A stretch of DNA of 64,000 nucleotides from assembly GCF_954871325.1 (NCBI RefSeq), contig NC_088775.1, forward strand, positions 82,561,561-82,625,560. The letters are read 5' to 3'. Below are positions 24,442-36,400 of the stretch, piece after piece. The translations under genes were made by a program, and so were the position numbers. Positions within the stretch are counted from its first letter, which is position 1. Every line of letters begins with the position of its first letter. Source of the DNA: Gordionus sp. m RMFG-2023. Its lineage: Eukaryota; Nematomorpha; Gordioida; Chordodea; Parachordodidae. Below the pieces are notes generated by a model. The model saw nothing but the letters and a program-made list of their open reading frames with translations, was not told the DNA's origin and ran no database searches.

Positions 24442-27400
24442 ATGAAACAACCAAAAGACCCCTATTCATACTCCCAAAAGATTCACGATCCAAAACTTGC
24501 TGGAAAAATAAATCAAAGCACCAACAATTCCCTAGATCCCGAAAACAATTTGCACGAAAGACTCTCACATATAATATTTGGTGATGCCTCTTTGACTGAA
24601 ATAGAGAGCAGATATTTAAGTGCCGCGGAAAAAGGAGACCAAATTTCTCTTCACGAGATTTTACAAGAAAACCCGGGCTTAAATCTCAATTGTGTCGATT
24701 ACTTAGGCAGAAGTGCATTGCAACTAGCAGTACTGGAAGAACAGATCGATGTGATCGACTTTCTTATTCCTCGAATGCAGTTGCAAAGGGTAGGAGAGGC
24801 CTGGCTCCATGCTATAGATAAAGGTAATCTGGCAATATGCGAGCAGATCTTGCAACATCCATTCCACAGAAATACACTTATCAGGAACCAACTCCTAGGT
24901 AACGATTCCTTTTTCAGTACCGAGACAGAAAACCTAAGTTTTTCTGCCGATATGTCGCCAATTATTCTGGCTGCGCAAAGGAACAATGTGAAACTTATTC
25001 AATTGCTCTTGGCAAATGGGGCCATAATACCACGACCACACATTTACGACTGCAAATGCATAAGCTGCAGTAATCAACGAAAATTTGATTCCGTAAGGCA
25101 TTCACACTCCAGGCTTAATGCTTACAAAGGGCTGGCCAGTCAGGCCTATATAAGCCTCTCTAGCAATGATCCACTTAACACGGCGTTTGAACTCAGCAAG
25201 GAGCTCGCTGACTTGTCCAAAGTAGAAAAAGAATTTAAGGTTAAAATATAGTGCGGTAAAGAAATTATTATTTACACTAATTTATTGCCGTAAAACCTTG
25301 ATAACCTGATCATTTAAATCACATAAGTCAGCTATGTTAGATTTATAGTATATAATTAAATTACCATCAATTATATGTAGGAACAAATAATAATTTATAA
25401 TTATATATAATTGATAACAAAAAAATATTAGTAACTTTTAATTGAAAATTATTCATAAAAATATGATTTTAGAATTATAAATTACTACAATTTGATAAGT
25501 AATAAATATTAAAAATCAGTATAAATCCAATTTTTCCTCATTCATCGGTAGAAAAGAGAAGTTAATTATTTGCTCTTTTTAATGTGATAATTACGCAATC
25601 TGAATTTAAAATATGTAATTTGGATGTAAATGTTGTTGAAGATAATCTTACAAATCTAAGTTTCAGTTTCAAGTTATCAATTTTTAAATGAAAAACTTTA
25701 ATTATAATTTTTAAAAAAGAAGAGGCTAAATCAAGATTAAATGCACAGCGTTACAAATTCGTAATCCTATATCTGCAATTTTGAAAGCTTATTGTTCTCT
25801 GTGTCTTGTGTTACGAGATGGAATAATGTCTATAGCTTTAGATCTACTGCAAAAATCAGTCTCAATACTATTTGGAACAAAAACGAATTTGCTAGAAATT
25901 CAGAATTAATTCCTTAGAGAGTAACTTATGGGTTTAATAATGTATTTTCCGATTTTTTAGAATTTAATTACTTTCATCCACTATTTCAAATAAAATCGCC
26001 TCAATTCCCTAAAAAAGAATTTTAAAAGAGTATGTTATTTGATTTCTGAGGCCACCATTTTTTTAAAGTAAAGCCCCAGTATTATTTTAAATAACCAATA
26101 GCATGATAAAACGGGTCCAAAAATTTAATCTATGGGACTCTAATCCGGACCTGACACTTTAAGTTACGCCATCCAGAAAACAATTTTTCGTCCAATAAAA
26201 AATGATAAACAAGTAAATGCCAAGCTAAACTGCTCCCTGGAAAAGGGGTAACCCAAAGCAATCATAAATGGAACAATTTTATTGCCTATATTATCTCTAA
26301 ACTTTGTTTCTTTTTCTAAAGAGTTGATAAACATTTATAGCTCATTTATATTCTTTCTTTGAAAATCTTCCTCTAATATTGAGATCATTTTTCAAAAATG
26401 AATTAGCACAATATTTAGGATAAATTTTAATTGTCTGTGAATTCCAATGATGTGATGGTACTGGTAATTAATTTAATCACTTAGAAATATATGCGGAGTA
26501 CCACAAAGGTTCATATAAAATTAAATTTTATTGTACTATAACAAAATTATTTCTAAGAAAGTATAATTGCATACAAAATGAACATTAAATTGTTTGGTTA
26601 TTACCGAATATAAATATAGACTAAATAGCAGGTTTCGAACCGAACCAAAAACCGGAACGAACAGTTATAATTTTTTGAACTGTAACCGAACAGCTATAAA
26701 GAAAGTATAAAAAGAGTGAACCGAACTGTTATAAATATTTTGAACCTGTTTAACCTGGTTCATAAGGGTTTTTAAAAATATTAATTTTAAATTATTAACC
26801 TAAATATGAGATTTTAATTTTCCTTGGGGGAAATTTATATTTGTGATTTCTTTTCAAATTAAATTTTTTATACAATTAAATCGCCATTATCTTCATATTA
26901 AATAATACCAAGTTTATATACTTAATTTAATAGAAATTAGTTAGGCAAATTACTAGTTAATTAGATAAGAAATAATCTTTATGGTTAAATTTATTGTGTT
27001 TAATACACCTAATCTCGATGGGACGTTTCTTTTCACTTAAAAATCTCTTATATACCCCCCTCCCCACCAAAGCCTCGCCACATTGTTTGTCACAAAATCC
27101 TATTATAATTTTATACCTTTGGTACTATCACAGAAATAAAAGTGTGTTATTAAATGGTTTCTTTTTTTTACTCAAAACAGTATTATCCATTATTTTGTTT
27201 TACCCTAATCGTAATTTATAGACAAAGCTTGTTTTTATATTTTATAAAATTGGTCCTAGCCAGTTTCAAGATTGGCCATTACATGAGGAAAAAAATTATA
27301 ACAATACGTCGATAGATTTTTTTATTCGTTTTGTTTGGAAATGTTTAGTATATAAGGACTCCCTAAAAAATTTATACATCATTAAATAATTTATGTAGTT

Positions 27401-30400
27401 ATATTTTTATGGTTTTTTGTTTGTTTCTTTTACGGCAACAATTTTAGTTTTCAATAAATTTACATTCTGTCTAAAATACCACTTACGATGACAAAAATGC
27501 CCGCTAAGTCCGGTCCTCCAGTCTTATTTTCCGATAATCCCGGACCATCGAACTCAGTCGATCCCCCCTCTCCGATGGATGAACAGCCAACGAACCTGGC
27601 TTCAACCATTACAAACATACAAATATAAATAAAGATTTTTCCCTAAAAATATATATATAATTTATGATTAATTTTTTTTTAAAATCAAATTTAAAAAACA
27701 CGAACAATCCGAAAAGAACCATTATAAATTCCAACTCAAACCGATATAAAATTCTTCAAAAAAACCCGATTATTAAATCGATTAAAGTTTAAAAAACGAT
27801 AATGAATTTTATTTGTAATTCTTTTGGTATATATACATTTATATAATTATCCAATTTAACTTCTAATAATATGCAATTTGATTAACCTCGATAATATAAT
27901 ATAATATACAAATAACGTCCTTTTAAAATATATAACGTGACCTTTTAAAATATATCTTAACCTATAATAAATATTCAGATGTAACATATCTTCTTTCCCA
28001 CCAAGTTAAGATCGTCTACCAATCTTTTTATTTATCAAGTTCAAGTTCATCTATTAATTTTTTTGTTGGCTTTAGTTCCCTTGTTGAACCCGTTTGCCTT
28101 CCTTTTTGAGTTCAATTGTTATTATTGATTTGATTTCGTCTGGTTCTTCCCTTTCTTCCCTTATTCGTAGTTGGTCGGAATGTTTTAATACGGTTTTGTA
28201 CGTTTATTTTTTTTTCTTCCCTTTTCCAGGATTGTGATGGCGATTCTAGTTTTTCTATCATCTGTAGATCTATAGCGATTTTTGCGATTCGTTGGTAGAA
28301 TTATTCTCAATCGTAGTTCACCTGAAGTTTTACGTACCACTACCATTGGAGTACTCCAGGTTACTCTATATAGTTTGTCAATATTCACGTTACCATTATC
28401 ATTATATTGTTGATCATGTTAATTCTACATATGTTGGTAACGATAAGTCAAATTCTATAATCCCTGGAAATCCAAATAGGCTGTGTCAAATTTTATAAAC
28501 AGAAATCCAAATAGGCTGTATAAATAATTTTGATAGTGCCCTTTATCATTATAAATTCTAAAATCCATGGTAATCTAAATAGGCTGCATCAATCATTTTG
28601 ATTGTGCCCTTTTTCATATAAATTCTATAATCCATGAAATTTAAATAGGTTATACTTTTGATAGTGCCCTTTATCATTATCATAAATTCTATAATCCATG
28701 GAAATCTAAATAGGCTGCAAAATCATTTTGATAGTGCCCTTTATCATTATAAATTCTATAATCCATGGAAATCTAAATAGGCTGCATCGTGCCTTTATCA
28801 TAAATTCTATAATTTTGTTTAAGTTTTAACGGTTGGTCTTCGTCTTTAGTATCTGGGTAGTAAACATAGTTCTCCGGCGATTAATTGATCGCGAATTCTT
28901 AGTTCTTTATTATGGATTCAGTAGGGCCGCGACTTAATCTAATGAAATCAATTCCTCCTCTAAGTCGTCAATAGAAAATTTTGAGGATTTTTTATGTGTC
29001 TATAGTCGTCAATAGCCCATTTATCTCATTCATTTATCCATAATTTCTAAACAAATCTATTATTATTTTATTTATTTTTTTTATAACAGGAAAAAAAAAT
29101 TATAATTCTATATAACATTTAACTTGACCGAAGACCGAAAACCGCGCGACCTTCTACCTCGTCGCCAAATATTAAATCGATTAAAGTTTAAAAAACGATA
29201 ATGAATTTTATTTGTAATTCTTTTGGTATATATACATTTATATAATTATCCAATTTAACTTCTAATAATATGCAATTTGATTAACCTCGATAATATAATA
29301 TTACATGTCGGAAAGTTATAATATACAAATAACCTCCTTTTAAAATATATAACGTGACCTTTTAAAATATATCTTAACCTTTACAATAATAAATATTCAG
29401 ATGTAACACCGATGAAGCAAAACCTTTATAAAATTTTAAACTAAAACCCGAAAAGAACCTAACTTATATTTAACGGTTCTAAATCCTGCTAAATCGTGAA
29501 TTGGCAAACCAGCAAATGTGGGAAATGTATTTGTTATGAAAACTTAACATAAAATAAGAAGTGCCGGATTTCTCAAAAACTTTACTGACGGCTATAATTT
29601 AGTTAGAAATTTCCAAAATAATTGGAACAGTTTTATGAAATGTTCAATCTAGAAATATTAAATACTTTGAAGATAAATAATTTTTATATGTTTAGAAGTA
29701 GTAAGAAAACTAATATTTAATAAAAAAAATTTCTCTCAAATGCTTTCACGAGACAATATGGAAAAACTCAACGCCTACGATTGCAATACTAATAAAAACT
29801 ATGCCTGCCTGCTATATATAAGTTTGATTTTGTAACACGCCATTCTGCATATTTCCTGCTTAATTCGATTATTTTAGATGGTCAGGCATAGGTTTCAGAG
29901 GGGGTTTGCCTACAGTGAATTTAAATCAAAATGTACAAATACATAATAATTAGCATTCTTTCATTTGAAATATAGTTATTTTAAAAAATTTCAATAAAAT
30001 AAAGAACTTCGAATATATTTTGGGGCCTCAATGAAGTCCCCAACTACAAGATATTTTGTTAGGGTCCGAGAGACATCTTAAGGCATCAACATCTGCATTT
30101 TTAAGGGACCTCGTGAGACTTTTTTTACTAGTCAATATGGCGCCAGTCCGAAAGAATGTAAGTGAGACATAGTGAAGGTCACGGTCCGGTCTTTGGTCCG
30201 GGCTGGACCGATAACCTCGGACCGGACTGGACCACGGTCCTTAAGAAAAAATCGATCCAGACCGTGGTCCTAAATAAAAAGACCGGTCCCGTTGTTTAAA
30301 AAAATTTTTTAACCTAATTTAATTTGTTTTATCATTTTATTAAATATAAGAGTATTATATAAACAATAAAATTTATCCAATAGTATTGAAGAAAGTGATT

Positions 30401-33400
30401 TTGTACTTGTGGAGGGCATATTAAAATTAAGAGTAGATTGTGTTTTTGAGATATTTTCATTTTCATCATTAGAAGTATATATTTTATGTTTTATTAGATG
30501 TCTACTTAAGGTACCTAATTATTTTATTAAGAATAAGGTTAAGTTATTTTGACAATGAATTATTCAGACAGTTTCTTAAGAAAAAATAGAACTATATAAA
30601 TAATAACCCAAATATTTTAATAATAATACGCTTATTTTGATTAATATATTGCTTAAAAAATTATAATTATTTTGTTACTTGTTGCTGGCGATACATTAAA
30701 TTTGGTACTGCAGTGAACACATACTCATGTTTTTTATTGGGACTATAAGTAAAATGTTTCTTGGACAAGCTTATGGTTTTCATATTGTAAAATAAAAATT
30801 AAAAAATCTAAAATAACTCATCTATAAAAATATCATAAAATAAAATATACAAAAAAATTATAATAATTGAATAGTAAAGCAAACTTAAATAATAATAAAA
30901 AACCGGTCTGGACCGTAAAAAATAAAAAGACCGGTCCGGACCACGGTCCTCAAAAAAGATTGAATCGGTCCGGTCCGGTCCTGTTCTAAGACCGATAGGA
31001 CATGATCTTTGACCTCTGAGACATTATATTTAATAAACAGTAGTTTTAAATTTTGGAAATCCTATAATGAAGATAATGAATGAGATATATTATATATAAA
31101 TATTTAATATATTTTAAAAAGTAACTAGTAACTTGAAAAGTGACTAGTAGTTTGAAAAGTAACTTGTAATTTGAAAAATACTAACTTGAAAAATAATTGG
31201 TAACTGGAAAAGTAAACTATTTAGATTAATAGTTACAAAAAAACTCACAAATCTAATTAAAGATCGAATATGTGAAACTCAGCAACCAGTGCAAAGATTA
31301 TTCCGTTGTTCTTGAGAACTTATGTCGATCCACTGATGAACTGCTAACAATTTTAAAGGGGAAGTCCACGCCAAAACCTACAAACAAATTTATTAAAAGC
31401 GACAGAGACAAGAACCTTACGAAAAACATAGACGCTTTCAACGCAGACGAGATCGACGGTTCTGAATTGAATATGCTCAAAATCGCCATCAAAACCAAAC
31501 AAAAGAAGGTATAAAATTCATAACATTTAATTTATTCACCACTTCATATATTTGATCATTTATTTTATTTAAGTCATTCAAAAGTTAAGGTATAATTGTT
31601 TACAATTCATAAGATAGGTATTCTAAACATGCTGGAATACATTTCCGCTAAAATCAGATTTTTAAATTTAAATAAAACGCGCCTAAAAAATGTTTTAAAG
31701 TTGAAAAAATAACACATTGCGGGAAAAAACCACACCGTAAACATATCTATTATAATAATCTTCAAAAAACGTCAATCAAATTTAGCTAATAGTAAAACGT
31801 ATTTGTCCAATAAAAATGATTATAGCGTAATCGGTCCAATAGTAATCCCTTACCAAACTCAACATTCATTCAATTTAGCTACCAGTTCTATTTATAAATC
31901 ATATGGAAAACTCTATGAAAATATTACTATGATACGCAAATATACCCAGATTTCAGAATAAACTTGATGAAAGATTTAAAGATGGTAGGCAAATATCTAG
32001 ATTTCAAAATAAACTTGATGGAAGATTTAAAGACTCAACTGTTAATATTTAATATAAAAATTTAATTAGTTATTCTGTGAAAATTAATGTGGTGTATCAT
32101 TGCATTTAATCATTAATAGTTTATTATATTAAAAACACACAATTAAGTGGCTTCCACCACCAAAAAGAGGGAATATCCAGTGCAGTGAATTTGCATGCAC
32201 TGTTTGGCAGTAAAATTTATCCTACTGTCAGGGCCCATTTAATTAAAGAAAGATGATAGTTCCTTAACCTGATCCACTAATTGACAGTAATTTAACTGTC
32301 AGGGCCCGACAGTAATTTACATTGGTAATTGTTAAATAAGTGATCGAGATTATTTTATATTAATGTTTTATTTTATCGTATTAACATTATTTTAAAATCA
32401 ATTTATTTTGACAATTGATATATATTTTTGATATCAATTTAAATTCAAATTTAAACGAACATTTTCATTTTATATAATTGGTTATTTCATGATTTATTTA
32501 TTGTTTAAAAAAGATAAAAAAGGAACATTTTTTGGGGGAAAAAGAGAAATAAAATGTAATTCATAATAATATAAAAAGGTAAAATGTAATTTATTTTAAT
32601 ATGAATAATCAAATTGTAATAATATATAGGATAAAAAAGTTATAATATCACAATTCTGCATGATTTATCTAACTATGCAAATAATAAAGATGTTATATAT
32701 TCTTCAGTAAGAATAGAAAAATAAGAAAATATATAATTAACAAATAGTGTGCTTTTTAGAGTATTTGTTTCAATAGATTAGTGAATTTTTGAATATCATT
32801 GCATTTAATCTTTCTCTTTTCTTACCAAATACTAATAATCTATGTAAATTACTATCTGGCCCTGACAGTAGGATAAATTAATGTCAATTAGTGGATCAGG
32901 TACCATCATCGTTCTTTAATTAAATGGGCCCTGACAGTAGGGTGAATTTTACTGCCAAACAGTGGATGCAAGGTCACTGAACTGAATATGCCCCCTTTTG
33001 GGTGGTGGAAGCCACTTAATTGTATGTTTTAATTATGATAAACTATTAATGATTAAATGCAATGATACACCACATTAATTTTCACAGAACAACTAATAAA
33101 TTATTTTATAATCATTCATTAATTTTATTTCTAGATTTACCATCAAATATTTTTTTACAATTATTCATATAATCATTCAAAAATTCACTAATCTATTGAA
33201 ACAATTACTCTAAAAAGTTAAGCACAATATTTATTAATTATGTATTTTCTTATTTTTCTATTCTTACCAATATAAATTACTGTCGGGCCCTGACAGTAGG
33301 GTAAATTACTGTCAATTAGTGGAACAGGTACCATCATCTTTTTTTAATTAAATGGGCCCTGACAGTTGGGTAAATTTTACTGCTAAACAGTGGATGCAAA

Positions 33401-36400
33401 TTCACTGCACTGGATATTCCCCCTTTTAGGTGGTGGAAGCCATTTAATTGGGTGTTTCAGCAGTTAAGGACAAGACAAGCTACCAGTTCTAACACATTTT
33501 ACCATGTATGTCTCTAGGTATTTAGGAGTAAAACAATTAATGAAATATTCTCGAAATTTATTATCAAAACATTTTAAAGTAGACTTTGATAGTATCCATG
33601 TTAGGAAGAGGATTCTGAATATAATAAGAGTGGCATGCTATTTTGACTTCTCCCTTAACACTCAATCCTAATTGCAATGTATACTTAATAAATTAGGACT
33701 CTGGATTTTGACCCATAGCAATTATTTTTGCTAATAATCTTCTAAATACCCAATTGCAATGGGATGAATACCATTACATAGTTTTTGTGACCTAATCAGG
33801 TTGACCCAGTGGCGTAGCTAGGAATTTTCCTTAGAAGGGGTCCATACATATAAAAGCAACCCCCTTATACGGGCCTTCGGCCCTTTTGTCCGGCCTTCGG
33901 CCGGGTTTATCTTACAAATCATAAACATATCTTCGATAATATATAATAAATATTTTTTTAAATGCATCAATAATACGTTATTATAATTTAGTAGATTATT
34001 CTCAGTGACTTTATAATAATACTATCCAGAATAATTTCAATAGTAATATAATATCCTTCCACAAAATCAGGAAAATATAAATATTAATGGTATTTATTTG
34101 ATATAAAGTCACTTTTAAGTCTTTTGAACGTATAATCTAAAAAAAAATTTTGCTCTGGGAGGGGTCCAAACCCGAAAACCACCCTCGTAGCTGCGCCACT
34201 GGGTTGACCCCATATTTGATTCAAATCTATGTTAGGAGGTCTTTGTTTAAAAGAGTATTATTTAAATGATTTTATGAAATAAGAGAAGGTTTTCTATGAA
34301 ATTCATGTGTATATTTAATCCTCATCACTCTTAAAAAATTATTTTTATTATTTTTCTAAAACTGGAGATAGAATAAATATGAAATTTTTATTTTTATTTT
34401 AAGAAATATTATTCTATTCTCCAAACAACTTCTCTTTAAATCCAAAAATTTTATAAAATAATAATTACCATTTATTTTAAATATTTTAGTATATTTTAAT
34501 GGAATGAAAAAAATTATAGTAATATTATTTTTTTTAAATAATAAATAAAAAATATTCTTTTTAATTTTTTGTTTTTTTAACCAGTAATATCAGGATCTTT
34601 ATATAAAACCATATTATTAGTTAAAAAACTCTTAATTCCATTTACATAATACTTAAAAATGTTTTAAAATATCAGAATAATATATTTTTATCAATAAGAA
34701 GAAATAGGGAAACAGAATAAATTAATATTAGCTATAATTTATTTATAAGTTAAAATTCTAAAAATTTTTTATGTAAATGGATTAATATATTCTTAAATAA
34801 TCAATCAAATCAAAAAAAATATTTTTGACAAAAATGGGGATAGAATAATCTCTAACTCAGGTGACAAAATATTTTATTGAGGGATGCCAGGTATTATATA
34901 TTTACTAACGTGCCTGGGCCAGGACAGGGTTTTTGATAAAAAGCCTCAAAATTTTTCATTTAAATTTAGCCTATTAAATACTAACTTAAAAATATATTGA
35001 TTTTTTTTTCTTCTAATAATAATAAATGTCAGTATTGCAAACAAAGTGATTGACTAAATACACTTAAATATTGTTTATTATTTAAAACAATAAATTAAAT
35101 TTTTGGATATGGGCTTGGGCAAAATTTTTGAAACTTATGATGAGCTTTGGTTTGAATATTTTATTAAATATGGACTGGGCCTGCAAACTATTTTTACTGC
35201 TGACCTGGACTGGAGGCTGATGAATAAATCAAGGCCCGTGAAGGTCTCTAATTTCAATAACTGAATTATTTCATTTTCCATCTGATTTTATTTGAACCTA
35301 AAAGAATAATCAAACCACAGATATGCCTTATTTAAATCATTTGCAAAAAATTTCTGATAATTGCTGGATTCAAGAAATTGTTGTACACAAGGAAATAAAG
35401 AAAGCCATTGTGAAGTGTATATATGGAGGAAATATTAATCCATTTTTATTTTAGCATAAATAACAAAAAAAAATAATGTCTGTTGTGACTTTTCCTTTTA
35501 CATATATTTTTGGGATTTTTTAAGAACCCGTTATCAAAAATATAAGTTACTAGCTGATAGCCTGTCAAGAATGACGGGGAATCAGATTTTCTTCTTTATT
35601 CAATGATGGATGAATAATAACTTTTACCTTTATTTGATGATGAATGAATCAGAAATTTTCCTATCTTATGAGATGTGATTTAGAAATTTATATCTATTTA
35701 GATGAGGAGTTATTCTAAAATTTTCCATTATTTTTTATAAATTATGTTTATAAAGTATATAGTATTTTAATTTATGTGCACAATAAAAAATCTTTTAAAC
35801 TAAATTTTTATTCATTTGTATTTGTAATTTATAATATAAAAAATATATTCTTGCTAGATGAATTTTATGTAAAAATAGGAAAATTTATTATTCATCCATC
35901 ATTAAATAAATAAGAAAATTCTGATTCCCCGTCATTCTTGACGGCCTATCAGCTAGTATATAATAAACCTCCATCTTTTTAAAATTCATGAATAATTTAA
36001 ACAAATGTTTAAATTAGATAGAATCTAATCTAATCTAACATCATTTTTAACTATCCCAATAATCATATTTTCCCAGATAGGACAATTTCTTGATATTTTG
36101 AGATACATTGTTAATTATTTAATTATATATGTTTTATACATTTTTTTTATTCAAATAAAAGTTTATATCACATCCTAGTTGCCAGCAACAACTATCCATA
36201 TTTTGGTATCGGGGCTTCACATTTTGGCAACATTGTAATTCGATGGGGAAAATAGCTATCGTTTTTCTAATAGGAATTTTTATTCCTTTATTAGCCCTGG
36301 GGCATTACATCTTGCCTATCAAGCAAGTTAGTGCAATTATAAATTTAAAAAATTTATTTCGATATTTTTTTTGACTCAACTATTTCTGATAAACTGATTA

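Larger units (their letters stand above)
26629..29488. mobile_element. hAT-like element in TRPC intron 1, carrying a nested LTR element
   Basis: The ends are CAGGTTTCGAACCGAACC on the left and, in reverse complement, CAGGATTTAGAACCGTT on the right. An 8-bp target duplication with one mismatch flanks it: ctaaatag at 26621-26628 and ctaaatcg at 29489-29496. The subterminal regions are rich in GAACCG words. An LTR retrotransposon with its own duplication sits at 27771-29408. Without that insert the host element is about 1.2 kb. I see no clear transposase domain, so it is probably non-autonomous. Confidence 0.85.

Noticed and set aside
24699-24986. 95-residue minus-strand frame inside TRPC exon 1
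   Set aside because: It is the antisense shadow of the strongly conserved ankyrin-repeat exon.
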